From positions 1-34,617 of the forward strand of contig JACAEL010000045.1 in NCBI GenBank assembly GCA_013388835.1: a DNA stretch of 34,617 nt. Direction: 5' to 3'. The notes under the pieces are model-generated. The model was not told the origin of the DNA, searched no databases, and worked only from the letters and a program-made list of their open reading frames with translations. Numbering within the stretch: position 1 is the first letter of the stretch; each line of letters opens with the position of its first letter. Made by a program: the position numbers and the translations under genes. Positions 7,923 to 17,075 of this stretch are shown here, piece by piece. Source of the stretch: Candidatus Thorarchaeota archaeon (GTDB taxonomy: Archaea > Asgardarchaeota > Thorarchaeia > Thorarchaeales > Thorarchaeaceae).

Positions 7923-9221
7923 ATGTCTGAGAAGATAAGGTATGTAGAGTGTATGTTCACCGACCTGTTTGGTAGACTCAAGTCGATGGTGATTCCATGT
8001 CGACCAGTGGACAGTATTGATGAACTGAGGAAGGACCCGGCCTTGAAACAGGGCGCCAGCGTTGATGGCAGTTCGGTGACCGGGCTCGCCAATGTGGAAG
8101 CATCAGATCTCAGACTCGAACCGGACGTGTCCAGTCTGATAGAGCTGCCGTATACGAGTCAAAGAACCGCCGGAGTGATGTGTTCAATACGCAAGAAGGT
8201 CATTCCGGGTCAGGACTCGTTGTACCCACTTGACGCAAGAAGTGTGTTTCTCTCAGTCTATGAGAAGTGTCTTGGAACAAGACAGCTCAAGGTGAAGATA
8301 GAACCCGAGTTCCATTTCATCACGATGGAAGGCGAGCTGTTCGACTATGGAGAATACGCAGACACGTATCCCCAAAACCCCGGTGCTGACACATTGCTTA
8401 GAATCGCTTCCACTATCCAAGACGCCGGGATGGGTGTCAAGGTGGCACATCACGAACACGGACACTCCCAAGTGGAGATTGAGATTGACTTCGAGGATGC
8501 AAGGAAGGCTGCAGACAACATAGTCCTGTTCAAGAACATCGCACGGGCAATCGCTCGGGAAGACGGATTTGATGTGACCTTCATGCCGAAGCCCTTTGAG
8601 GGAGCGGCTGGCAACGGGCTTCATTGTCATCTTCAGTTGTGGGATGGTGACAAGAACCTCTTCGGTCACGGTGGGTCAGAACTCTCGGAAACGGCCATGA
8701 TGTTCGTAGCTGGCCTGATTCAGCATGCCCCTGCAATCACTGCCTTTGCAAACCCGACTGTCAACTCATACAAGCGGCTGGTGCCCCATCACGAGGCGCC
8801 GGTCTATGTCTGTTGGGGACCAACCAATCGCACGGTGCTGATAAGAGTCCCACTCTTTGTCGATAGTCAGAAGGCCGCAGTCGAGTTGAGGTCTCCAGAT
8901 CCTGCGTGCAACCCGTACTTGTTGTTCGCGGCAATCATTGCGGCAGGCATGGACGGCATCAGCCGAAAGATGAAGCCTCCTGAACCATGCACGAGGGACG
9001 TCTTTGCAATGAGCGACGAACAGAGGGAGAGCCTCGGCATCACAACGCTACCTTCGAATCTAGGGGCTGCACTGGACGCGCTGGAGCATGACAGCGTGCT
9101 TATCGAGGCGCTCGGACAGCAGCTAGTGAGGAAGTACGTCAGCCTGAAGCGAAGAGAGTGGAGTGACTACTGCAACCATGTAGTCACCGAGTGGGAGTGG
9201 GACACGTACTCTGGGACCTAG
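7923..9221 (+). CDS. glnA: Glutamine synthetase type I
   Basis: Makes glutamine from glutamate, ammonia and ATP in the cytoplasm. Seen in order: an N-terminal beta-grasp with FTDLFGRLKSM, the metal-binding IEPEFHF, HHEHGHSQVEIEI (family: HHEV..GQ.E), TFMPKPFEGAAGNGLHCH (ammonium/Glu site), NPTVNSYKRL, then the Arg-bearing NRTVLIRVP and VELRSPDPACNPYL. At ~432 residues it is a GSI-alpha size. The adenylylation tyrosine region is DVFAM here, without the Tyr of GSI-beta, so adenylylation control is unlikely. ATG 7914 is an alternative start; 7923 has GAGATGA upstream and better TATA spacing. Its TAG overlaps the stop of the convergent aminotransferase. GSI homologues that use other amines exist, so substrate is likely but not certain. 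Confidence 0.88.
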   Translation: MSEKIRYVECMFTDLFGRLKSMVIPCRPVDSIDELRKDPALKQGASVDGSSVTGLANVEASDLRLEPDVSSLIELPYTSQRTAGVMCSIRKKVIPGQDSLYPLDARSVFLSVYEKCLGTRQLKVKIEPEFHFITMEGELFDYGEYADTYPQNPGADTLLRIASTIQDAGMGVKVAHHEHGHSQVEIEIDFEDARKAADNIVLFKNIARAIAREDGFDVTFMPKPFEGAAGNGLHCHLQLWDGDKNLFGHGGSELSETAMMFVAGLIQHAPAITAFANPTVNSYKRLVPHHEAPVYVCWGPTNRTVLIRVPLFVDSQKAAVELRSPDPACNPYLLFAAIIAAGMDGISRKMKPPEPCTRDVFAMSDEQRESLGITTLPSNLGAALDALEHDSVLIEALGQQLVRKYVSLKRREWSDYCNHVVTEWEWDTYSGT

Positions 9222-10372
9222 TGTCCAAGATAGCGTTCCAACCTGTCTAGGGCATCGTCAAGTACCTCTGGTGTCAAATGGCCAATGGAGATGCGGACAT
9301 GCCCCTCTCCAGCGGCACCAAAGATGGACCCCGGCAGAAGAAGTAGATGTGCCTTCGCAAGGAGGTCAAGTGTGAGTCGTCTGGAGTCCTTGCAGTCTCG
9401 TATACGCGGGAACAGATAGAACGTCCCCTTGGTTCTGACACACTCCAAGCCATCAATCCTCGCCAGTCGCATATATGCATGCTCGCGCAGTCTCTCAAGT
9501 CGTTTGAGTTCCCGCTCAACAAAGTCGCTGCCCTGCCTCAGCACATCAAGTGCAAGTACCTGAGACACTGCCGGTGCACAGACTGCCATGGTGTCATGGA
9601 CTTTCAGGTACTCCTGTATGAAGCGCTCACTTCCTACGACAAACCCTACCCTCCAGCCCGACATACCGAAGATCTTTGAGAAACTCCCAATCATGACCAC
9701 ATGCTCGCGTAGATCCCTCCTGGTGGCGGGACTGTAGTGACGGGCATCCTCAAAGACCATTCGCGAGTAGGTCTCATCTGAAATGAGTATGATGTCATGT
9801 TCAACACATATGTCTAGGATCTCATCGATTGCACGTTGGTCGTAGACGGCACCCGTAGGATTATTCGGAGTCACCAGAAGCACCGCCCTTGTGTTCGGTC
9901 GAATTGCCTTTGCAATCTCGTCGACCATTGGCTGAAACTCATGATTCAAGGGCACCTCAGCTACATGTCCTCTGCACAGCTGAACCGCCATGACCGAGTT
10001 GAAGTAGTATGGTGAGGGCATGACTACCTCGTCACCAACGCCAACAATGGTCAAGACTGCCCCGAGAAGAGCCTGGTTCGCCCCACCCGTTATGACGACT
10101 TCCTTTTCCGGGTCGACATCGATACTGTGAGTGCCGCGAAGATACAGTGACAGGTCCTCTCTGAGGTCAATGAGTCCGTGGTCAGCAGTGTACTGGTGAA
10201 TATATGGAAGCTCAAACTGCTCCGCGGTCAACTTCAGGGATTCTGCAGGTGGCACATGCCCCGGAAGGCCCTGACCGAGGTTGATATAGTCAGAAAATGC
10301 CGAGTACCTCCGTGCCACCTCGCCAAGCTCTACGATTGGAGGAGGTCTTATGTGTTCGGTCTGATACTTCAT
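9218..10372 (-). CDS. PLP-dependent aminotransferase, class I/II
   Basis: A fold-type I aminotransferase (aspartate/aromatic aminotransferase-like), transferring an amino group from an amino acid to a 2-oxoacid with pyridoxal phosphate. Seen: YTADHGLIDLREDL near the N-terminus, the VTPNNPTGAVY segment, the cofactor Asp in ISDETYSRMVF, the Schiff-base lysine in GSFSKIFGMSGWRVG (Lys233) and the C-terminal carboxylate-binding Arg in GHVRISIG. Length ~384 residues is normal. The frame opens at TTG 10387, but GGTGG sits 6 nt before ATG 10372, so I use that start. Its pairing with glutamine synthetase suggests amino-group metabolism; the exact substrate cannot be read. Confidence 0.88.
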   Translation of the reverse strand: MKYQTEHIRPPPIVELGEVARRYSAFSDYINLGQGLPGHVPPAESLKLTAEQFELPYIHQYTADHGLIDLREDLSLYLRGTHSIDVDPEKEVVITGGANQALLGAVLTIVGVGDEVVMPSPYYFNSVMAVQLCRGHVAEVPLNHEFQPMVDEIAKAIRPNTRAVLLVTPNNPTGAVYDQRAIDEILDICVEHDIILISDETYSRMVFEDARHYSPATRRDLREHVVMIGSFSKIFGMSGWRVGFVVGSERFIQEYLKVHDTMAVCAPAVSQVLALDVLRQGSDFVERELKRLERLREHAYMRLARIDGLECVRTKGTFYLFPRIRDCKDSRRLTLDLLAKAHLLLLPGSIFGAAGEGHVRISIGHLTPEVLDDALDRLERYLGH

Positions 10373-10611
10373 ATACATTCCCACCAAGCATGATACAGAA
10401 CAGGATTTGCAAGCAGTATGGTTGGCATATCACGACGACCGCTCTTAACCAAGATGGTCTGCGACACTGGAGGACTCGGCCTAGTCAAGGGAAGCATACC
10501 ATGCTCAGTTCCAAGACCAGTCACATGATGTGCAGCATATCTGACACTGGGTGATTTCCAGCACAACCATTAAAGGTGGAGCCGAGAAAGCGCATGGAAG
10601 GCCTGCACACC

Positions 10612-12015
10612 ATGAGCGCACGACAAGAAGTTCGGCGAGCGGCAGTCTTCTCAGTTGCAGCAGCAGCAATGTTGACTGCAATCAAGCTCGTTGTGGGAAT
10701 TGCCACTAACTCGATAGGAATTGTTTCTGAGGCCCTGCACAGCGGTCTCGACTTGCTGGCGGCAGCCATCACACTCGTTGCTGTGAAGAAGGCAGCTGTC
10801 ATTGCTGATGGCGAACACCACTACGGACACGGCAAGATTGAGAACTTTGCAGCACTGGCCGAAACCATCATACTCTGGGTGACAGCGGGTTGGATAATAT
10901 ATGAGGCTACGCGGAGGATAGTTGAGGGGACTGTCATCGAAGCATCAGTCACGGGCATCGCAGTAATGATTACGAGCATCGTGATTGACTATGAGAGAAG
11001 CCGGATGCTCATGAAGACTGCAAGGACACACGGGAGCCAAGCACTCGAGGCCGACGCACTGCATTTCAGTACAGACATGCTCAGCTCTGTCGTGGTGCTT
11101 TGCGGACTGGGACTTGTGGCTGTCGGCTTTCCAATTGGGGACTCGCTGGGAGCACTTGGCGTCTCAGTGGTCATACTGCTCGTGTCATATCGACTAGCGC
11201 GCAGGTCGTATGACTATCTCACTGATCGAGCCCCCGATGGGGTCAGAGAAAAGATCAGGGAAGTCTGCGCAGACATTCCATCTGTGGTTGACTGCTCAAG
11301 AATAAGGACTCGGATGGCGGGCCCAAAGCTCTTTGTGGACATCATAGTGACCGTGGAGAGCAATACGGGATTGGAGAGGGCTCATGCAATTGCAGACATG
11401 GTCGAAGCCAGAGTGTCGGCACTTGCGGCCCATGAAGCAGACGTCATTGTTCATGTTGAACCTACCAACGCGACAGTTGCACATGGACGGGGTTCGAACC
11501 TATACGAGAGAGTTGAGTCGGTTGTCAGGAGACACCCAAGCAAAGTCAACATGCATAATGTGCGGATGAGGACCATGTCAGACGGGGTGTATCTTGTGGC
11601 AGACTTGGAAATGTCATCAGAGCTGACACTAGAGAGGGCTCACTCTGTGAGTGAAGTTCTGGAGGCCGCCTTGAAGCGCGAGATTCCGGAACTTAGGAGT
11701 GTAGTCTTCCATCTCGAGTCGGATGAGTACGTCACGTCAGCAGAGGTCGTAACTGCAAGTACCGAGAGGATAGTCGAATACGTCAGAGCTGTCGTAGATG
11801 AAGTCAAAGGAGCTGACAACTGCCGTGATGTCATCGTGACAAAGGACCGACACGGATTCGCAGTATGTCTGACCTGTGAGGTCGACGGCAACACATCTCT
11901 GGCAGACAGTCACGAGCTTGCAGAGGAGATAGAACGAAGGGTGAAGCAGGGGATTCCTGAAGTCCTAAGTGTCACTGTGCACTTGGAACCATCACAAAGC
12001 CGTCCAATACCATAG
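10612..12015 (+). CDS. Cation diffusion facilitator transporter with three cytoplasmic domains
   Basis: A CDF-family divalent metal/proton antiporter in the plasma membrane. The first ~200 residues hold six membrane segments with the two metal-site motifs: HSGLD in TM2 (His43, Asp47) and DALHFSTD in TM5 (His151, Asp155). HYGHGKIE lies in the loop after TM2. HxxxD in TM2 is typical of zinc transporters. The C-terminus is unusual. Where most CDFs have one ferredoxin-like cytoplasmic domain, this one has three (~206-284, 294-371, 383-460), ending alike in VIVHVEP, VVFHLES and VTVHLEP. GTG 10576 and ATG 10594 open the frame earlier, but a TATA-like CATTAAAG at ~10568 and GGAAGG before ATG 10612 favour this start. 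Confidence 0.85.
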   Translation: MSARQEVRRAAVFSVAAAAMLTAIKLVVGIATNSIGIVSEALHSGLDLLAAAITLVAVKKAAVIADGEHHYGHGKIENFAALAETIILWVTAGWIIYEATRRIVEGTVIEASVTGIAVMITSIVIDYERSRMLMKTARTHGSQALEADALHFSTDMLSSVVVLCGLGLVAVGFPIGDSLGALGVSVVILLVSYRLARRSYDYLTDRAPDGVREKIREVCADIPSVVDCSRIRTRMAGPKLFVDIIVTVESNTGLERAHAIADMVEARVSALAAHEADVIVHVEPTNATVAHGRGSNLYERVESVVRRHPSKVNMHNVRMRTMSDGVYLVADLEMSSELTLERAHSVSEVLEAALKREIPELRSVVFHLESDEYVTSAEVVTASTERIVEYVRAVVDEVKGADNCRDVIVTKDRHGFAVCLTCEVDGNTSLADSHELAEEIERRVKQGIPEVLSVTVHLEPSQSRPIP

Positions 12016-12044
12016 AGTGTCGGAAATCACTGCAAGCAAGATAG

Positions 12045-12050
12045 TTTTTT
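12045..12050 (+). terminator. Oligo-T terminator after the CDF gene
   Basis: A run of six T (GATAGTTTTTTCTCC) follows the CDF stop by 30 nt. Archaeal polymerase stops at such U tracts. The next gene begins 25 nt later. Confidence 0.45.
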
Positions 12051-12074
12051 CTCCGGTAGGAACAAGTCCAGACT

Positions 12075-14342
12075 GTGTACAGTCTAGTAGGCACTAGGAG
12101 AGACATCGCGAAGGTCCTACTGATAGTCCCACTCACACTCGGGTCCACGCTATTGGCAATCGGAGGCGTCAGCATTGTCTCTCTATCGCACGCGACAAGA
12201 GTAGGAGTGCATACACTACTGGCCTACTGGGCATCAATACCTGCTGCAGCTGTCATTGTCACACTGTTTAGAAGATTCTCAAGAGCCCGGATGATACTTG
12301 CCTCTGCGTTTCTGCTCGTTGTGGTGAGCAATGTCGAAAGAGCACTGAGGCATATCGTTCCAGTCACTGAAGTGCCAGCCCAGATACATGATGGTATGCT
12401 TGTAGCCCAGCAGTTCGGACTGATGCTTGTCGTCCTCCTTCTAGTGGTTGCATCTGTGACTAGGGATGAACCGCAAGATTCCCTGTCACGCGGCTATAGT
12501 AGGGTGTTTGGACTGGCCACTACGCTGACCCCGCTCGTGGTCTATGTCTATGTGGATTGCTTCGTGGCTTCGGAACCGAGTCCCCTTGCGACTGCCATAG
12601 GCATTGTGGCATGCGCGGTTGCGGTCTCAGGACTCCTCGTGATGCCTCGTCTGGCTTACAGACTGAGAAGAGAATACCTGCCTCTAGACTGCGGCTACTT
12701 TGTCACCGCCTGCGTTCTACTGATTGGTTCAAGCCTGCTCCTCACAGAGTCTTTCATCACATCGTCATTGTTATGGATATACGCAGAGAACCTTCAGACA
12801 GCTGCCCTCCTGCTGTTCGGAGTTTCTCTAGGGGTTCCGTTGCTGAGGCGGACTGGCTATGGCCGTCGCGCCAGTTATGGAATGGTAGTCTTCCTTGCTC
12901 TCTCCGCATACCTTCCACTACTGGTCACCACAATCTTGGAGTCGGCCTCAAGGACTGAGCCCTTCGAGGCAGGGAATGTCCTCGCTTATGCAATAGTACA
13001 TGTGGGAATGGCTTCACTGTCAGCCATAATGGCAGCACTTCTCACAGTCTATTCACGTGTCAGACCTTCGCGCACGCAGTACCCACTCAGTATGGTATTC
13101 ATAGTCTGGACGGGAGTGGCATTCATTTCCATTGTGCCTGCCTTCACGGCTAGCCCGATTCCGCTCGGCACTTCGAACGCACCGTATCTGGTAGGTTCGA
13201 TTGTCACACTCTTCTTTCTCTACCTTGTTCACAAGTGGTACTGGGAAAACAACAGTGCATCCTTGGTCATGAGTCCAAGGCGTTTTCTGGCATCGGCATC
13301 ACTCGTCCTATTGGCAGTTGGCGTCGCTGAAGGTATGAACCAGATCATATGGGCGTACGGTCTGATTCAGCACGGGAATCTTATCGGAAACAGGATGCTT
13401 CTCGGTTTTAACTCCCTCGTCATGTTCGGTATCGCATATCTGGTCTTCATGCTCTCCTCTAGTAATGCAGACGCAGTTCCATTTGAGAGTTTCATCACAG
13501 GTTTTCTGGTAGTCTGGATAGTCCCCTATACACTCAAGAGCTACTATCTGCCTTTCACCCCCGGCTGGTGGGTCTCAGAACTTGTGATGTTTCTGGGTCT
13601 TCTGACTGGTCCTGCACTTGTCGGCTTTCTATACATGCGAGCGATGCAACAAGCTGAGGAGTCCCACAAGAGAGCAGCAATGTATGCAGACCTGCTGATG
13701 CACGACATCACCAACCACAATCAGATCACGTTGACCACTCTGGAGCTTCTGTCATCTGAGAGTATGAACAGTGATACCAGAGAGAGACTGCTGAGGGACG
13801 CACGCCATGCTGTTTCGATGGCCGACCAGCTCATAGGCAACGTGCGGTTGTTGAATGATACAGAGATTTGGCAGCGCTTGACTGAGACAAGGACGGACCT
13901 CGTTTCAGAGGTTGTCCACGCGCTAGACACAGTCATGCAGAATCTGAGCATTCCGGGGCTGGTCATCAACATAAGTACAGAAACCAGCCGTGCGTATGTG
14001 CTAGGAAACAACCTCCTCCGGGCAGCCATTCTCAACCTACTCTACACAGCAGTAGAACTTCCCAGAGAGACCGAGGAAATGTGGATTAGTGTAGTTCCCA
14101 TTGTAGCGATGGGAAGGGACTGGTGGCAAGTGAAACTTGAGATTCCCAAGACAAGGATGAATACCGGTTTGATGACGTCACCGGACCCTGAAACTGTCAC
14201 CCATGGCAGGAGCTCACTGGGATTCTTGGTGGCCAAGATAGTGGTGAACCAGCTCGGTGGCTATATGGAGAATGGGCTTGGAAGCCGAGATGACTTCGGA
14301 GTCGTGTCGTACATTGCGCTGAACCTGCCTATTTGTCACTAG
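12075..14342 (+). CDS. Multi-span sensor protein, histidine-kinase-like with degenerate ATPase domain
   Basis: A 755-residue protein whose first ~515 residues contain roughly 14 hydrophobic segments, followed by a short coiled stretch (MQQAEESHKRAAMYADL). The His-box is LLMHDITNHNQ, with His543 as the expected phosphate acceptor, then a second dimerisation helix. The C-terminal domain resembles a HATPase_c domain, but the N-box reads NLLYTAVE (Thr658 where the Mg-binding Asn is expected). No DxGxG box is visible, though a G-like SSLGFLVAKIVVNQLGG is kept. It may therefore be a pseudokinase, a receptor phosphorylated by another kinase, or simply a diverged kinase. No response regulator lies nearby. 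GTG start; GGTAGGAA lies upstream. Confidence 0.65.
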   Translation: MYSLVGTRRDIAKVLLIVPLTLGSTLLAIGGVSIVSLSHATRVGVHTLLAYWASIPAAAVIVTLFRRFSRARMILASAFLLVVVSNVERALRHIVPVTEVPAQIHDGMLVAQQFGLMLVVLLLVVASVTRDEPQDSLSRGYSRVFGLATTLTPLVVYVYVDCFVASEPSPLATAIGIVACAVAVSGLLVMPRLAYRLRREYLPLDCGYFVTACVLLIGSSLLLTESFITSSLLWIYAENLQTAALLLFGVSLGVPLLRRTGYGRRASYGMVVFLALSAYLPLLVTTILESASRTEPFEAGNVLAYAIVHVGMASLSAIMAALLTVYSRVRPSRTQYPLSMVFIVWTGVAFISIVPAFTASPIPLGTSNAPYLVGSIVTLFFLYLVHKWYWENNSASLVMSPRRFLASASLVLLAVGVAEGMNQIIWAYGLIQHGNLIGNRMLLGFNSLVMFGIAYLVFMLSSSNADAVPFESFITGFLVVWIVPYTLKSYYLPFTPGWWVSELVMFLGLLTGPALVGFLYMRAMQQAEESHKRAAMYADLLMHDITNHNQITLTTLELLSSESMNSDTRERLLRDARHAVSMADQLIGNVRLLNDTEIWQRLTETRTDLVSEVVHALDTVMQNLSIPGLVINISTETSRAYVLGNNLLRAAILNLLYTAVELPRETEEMWISVVPIVAMGRDWWQVKLEIPKTRMNTGLMTSPDPETVTHGRSSLGFLVAKIVVNQLGGYMENGLGSRDDFGVVSYIALNLPICH

Positions 14343-14523
14343 CAGACGAGTCTCAACAAGCAGGAGCCAACAACAGTCCCTAAGCGAGCAACAGTGGAGT
14401 ATGAACGGATTCGTTTCTCTTCCAGCAGGTCAGCGTCAAGTCAACATCAGTGGTGAGTATGCATGAGAGTGGTGCGGGAGGTCATGTTTCATGCGTCAAA
14501 GTTCGGTAGACGGAAGAACAAGA

Positions 14524-14764
14524 ATGAGCGAAGAAGTCAGACCTGTGACGGCCACCCCGGAACAGAAGCCAGAGGGAAATGGACCTGTGTCGGCAAACGT
14601 TCTCTGGGCGATCAGTACTATACGGATATGGCAGGTCCTTGTCGTTCCTGCTGCGACTGGAGGTACTCTGGATGCCTCTTGTTCTCTACCTATTGTCCGG
14701 TGTCTTCGCTGGACTCGCCTATGTCTATCTGAAAACACGGAGGGCCGCTGCATTACCGCCCTAA
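14524..14764 (+). pseudogene. Probable small membrane protein gene with one frameshift
   Basis: Frame one from ATG 14524 (GGAAG 7 nt upstream) gives MSEEVRPVTATPEQKPEGNG, then the hydrophobic LWAISTIRIWQVLVVPAATG. Near 14665 the coding character moves to another frame, which reads VLWMPLVLYLLSGVFAGLAY followed by VYLKTRRAAALPP and a stop at 14764. Removing one G from GGAGG near 14665 joins both halves into a ~79-residue protein with a hydrophilic N-terminus, one or two membrane helices and a basic tail. This could be a true decayed gene, a programmed shift or an assembly error. No family recognised. The rest of 14343-14523 shows nothing I can name. Confidence 0.4.
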
Positions 14765-14798
14765 GACTAGAACGCACTGCACTGTGATGACAGAACAC

Positions 14799-16178
14799 CT
14801 ATGATAGCCTTTCGCAGTCGACGGATGAATAGACCTCAGTGAGCGGACCGCTATTACTGGACGAGCCTGGTGGAGCACAGGACTCGACTGATGCAGCGTT
14901 TCGTTTCGTCTTCAGCAGGGACTGGTACAGGAGGTAGAGAATAGTGAGCCACACAGGAATGACCGGGTCAAAGCCCAGAATGAGGTAGTGGAGGACCACG
15001 CCGATAGAGAAGAACGCCAAGAGGTTGTTCGCCCCTGACCACAACAGGTCAAGCCGCTTTGTCGCGTCTGACAAGAACACACAACGTTGGTACAGGAGCA
15101 GCATCGAAGGCGCCAGAAACGAGTACCAGATGGCTAGAAAGAGAAACCATGAGTCTGAATACACAAGGAGCACCAAGAACATCATGTCCGAGAAGTGGGA
15201 GAGATAGTCCTTTTCGCCAGCCGGCGTCATGATGAACCGGGAGAAGCTCTTGGCGAAGATGAGCACACCGAGTGCGAGGCTCAACAGGAACCTCGGGTAT
15301 GCCTCTGCCAACTGCGGCAATAGATGGATGACAAGACTCGTAATGCTCGTGCTGTGATGACCATCCAAGTAGTGAACGAAGTTGACCTCTAGGAAGTCTG
15401 TCACTGAAGTGGGCCACATCAGGAAGAACAACACACTGGGAGCCAAGGCCGTTGAAAGCCCTGCTGTCGTGCCTGCCAGTGGTACCAGCTGTCTTCTCAG
15501 TGTGGAGCGCACAGGGTGCGAAAGAGGAATGAGGAAGGGGACAAGGAGCAGCATGAAAGGTTTCATGCTGGAGACCAGCCCCACCAACAGGCCCACCCAG
15601 AAGTGAGGAAGTAGTCTGTCTGTCTTCATAGTCCTCAGCAGGAAGAGGACCACCAGTGCCATCAACACAACGAGCTGTGAGATCTGTCCGAGAACGAGGT
15701 TGACAATGTGGGGAGGAGCAATAGACAGGACGGTCAGCGACTTCTCGAAGTTCTTGGTCTCGACCGAAACACCATAGGTGAGACAGACATGGAATGCCAT
15801 GTATACTGTGCCACAGTTGCACACCATCATCAGCGAGATATCGAGAATGTACAAGACCTCGACTGGGAAGGACACGAACAGGGACATAATCATGCCAAAG
15901 AGTGGAAAGTACCTGTAGGGGAGGCCGTTCGGACTGACTGTGTACAGGTCAGCGGGAGAGACCCGGATCATCTGTCCTGCCGCATAGAACACTTGGAAGT
16001 CTAACATGAGTATCGTTGATTCAATCCCGCCTGTTCCGAGGTGGAAGAGAAAGAGGAGGACGACCGCCACATAATAGGCCACATTGAAGACGAGAGCAGC
16101 CTTCAAGAGTCGAGAACTCCGGAAGTACACCCAGAAGGGGCTTGTGCGTACCAAGTTGCCAAGGGGCAGCGTGGTCAC
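14799..16178 (-). CDS. GT87 (DUF2029)-type membrane glycosyltransferase
   Basis: About 459 residues with ~11 membrane helices. The first loop carries LDFQVFYAAGQMI..SPADLYTV..GLPYRYFPLF, which matches the D..vfy.aG......dlY......yRY.P pattern of the GT87/DUF2029 family. These polyprenyl-phosphate sugar-dependent mannosyltransferases (GT-C fold) act on the outer face of the membrane. The later segments VLGQISQLVVLM and SMKPFMLLL are also family-like. The aspartate after TM1 is the expected catalytic residue. ATG 16196 opens the frame. GTG 16178 overlaps the upstream stop as GTGA and has GGGGTG 10 nt before it, so translational coupling favours it. Likely works in surface glycan or lipid glycosylation. 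Confidence 0.7.
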   Translation of the reverse strand: MTTLPLGNLVRTSPFWVYFRSSRLLKAALVFNVAYYVAVVLLFLFHLGTGGIESTILMLDFQVFYAAGQMIRVSPADLYTVSPNGLPYRYFPLFGMIMSLFVSFPVEVLYILDISLMMVCNCGTVYMAFHVCLTYGVSVETKNFEKSLTVLSIAPPHIVNLVLGQISQLVVLMALVVLFLLRTMKTDRLLPHFWVGLLVGLVSSMKPFMLLLVPFLIPLSHPVRSTLRRQLVPLAGTTAGLSTALAPSVLFFLMWPTSVTDFLEVNFVHYLDGHHSTSITSLVIHLLPQLAEAYPRFLLSLALGVLIFAKSFSRFIMTPAGEKDYLSHFSDMMFLVLLVYSDSWFLFLAIWYSFLAPSMLLLYQRCVFLSDATKRLDLLWSGANNLLAFFSIGVVLHYLILGFDPVIPVWLTILYLLYQSLLKTKRNAASVESCAPPGSSSNSGPLTEVYSSVDCERLS

Positions 16179-16816
16179 CAGAGCGGAACACCCCATATCA
16201 GTACTTGAGCGAGGGCCATCGCGACCGAGGACGACCCGACTAGTAGTATCACGATTGGTGCTTGTGGCCAGTTGTAGCGGTCAGTCCAGCGGGCATCGAA
16301 CAAGAAGAAGGGGACGTACAACAAGACCGCGGCAGCAAGTATGAAGAGCAGGTTAGGAACACGGATGAGAGGCTCCGCGCCGAGAAGAATCATGGCAAGC
16401 CCTAGTCCAAAGACAGGGGGATGAAGTGTGAGGCGTTCCAAGATCAACCAACGCCGGTTCTTCTTCCAGTAGTCGCGGCTTCGGAAGCGACGATAGAAGT
16501 TGACGTCCCAGCCCGTCGTCACGAGCAGTATTGGAAAGCTGATCATCACTATGAGATTGAGCACTATTGAGCTGAGCGAGAACGCGAACGAAAGAGCCGT
16601 ATAGTAGTTTATCACGCGGCTCAGATAACGCCGCCGGAACTGCAGCTCGTCGGGGAGCTTGATCTCTACCAACCACACACGGAAGAGCAGAAAGACGATG
16701 CCAATGACTGCCATCAGCTCGGTCATTGTAGCTGCACCTGTGTCTAGCGCAACATGCCATGTCAACAGGTCCTGCACAGAGTCCGGGAGCTTCTTATGCT
16801 CATCTGTGATGGCCAC
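16175..16816 (-). CDS. Membrane protein coupled to the GT87 gene, unknown function
   Basis: A 213-residue protein with about five hydrophobic segments (~31-48, 70-98, 130-147, 152-171, 187-210). Between them are basic cytoplasmic loops, such as RRFRSRDYWKKNRRW. No motif recognised. It may be a second half or partner of a multi-span glycosyltransferase, since its stop overlaps the next gene's GTG start and the gene order is tight. The frame starts at GTG 16816 with GGAG too close to it. ATG 16726 has AGGTG 8 nt upstream and would remove the first 30 residues. Confidence 0.6.
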   Translation of the reverse strand: MAITDEHKKLPDSVQDLLTWHVALDTGAATMTELMAVIGIVFLLFRVWLVEIKLPDELQFRRRYLSRVINYYTALSFAFSLSSIVLNLIVMISFPILLVTTGWDVNFYRRFRSRDYWKKNRRWLILERLTLHPPVFGLGLAMILLGAEPLIRVPNLLFILAAAVLLYVPFFLFDARWTDRYNWPQAPIVILLVGSSSVAMALAQVLIWGVPLW

Positions 16817-17075
16817 ACTCCGCTACTATGTGTGGACACACCAAATGTGACCAGACGACTCCCTTGAAGGGAGAAGCATGACATGGAAGCGATGTGTTGC
16901 AATGCACAGGCTAATAAGGGATGGTTCAGACACACTATGTGCAGGAAAAGCAAGTATACGCGCCTTCTTTGAAAGAGTAAGTGAGTGGGGTTCCCATGTC
17001 GCACCTCCCCAGAGGAACACGCTGTTTTTGATAGTCCTGCTATTCGTGCACGAATGCACATGAGAGAGATACGAA

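Noticed and set aside
15049-15822. A 257-residue minus-strand frame inside the GT87 gene
   Set aside because: It is a shifted frame on the same strand. The GT87 frame shows the membrane pattern and family residues.
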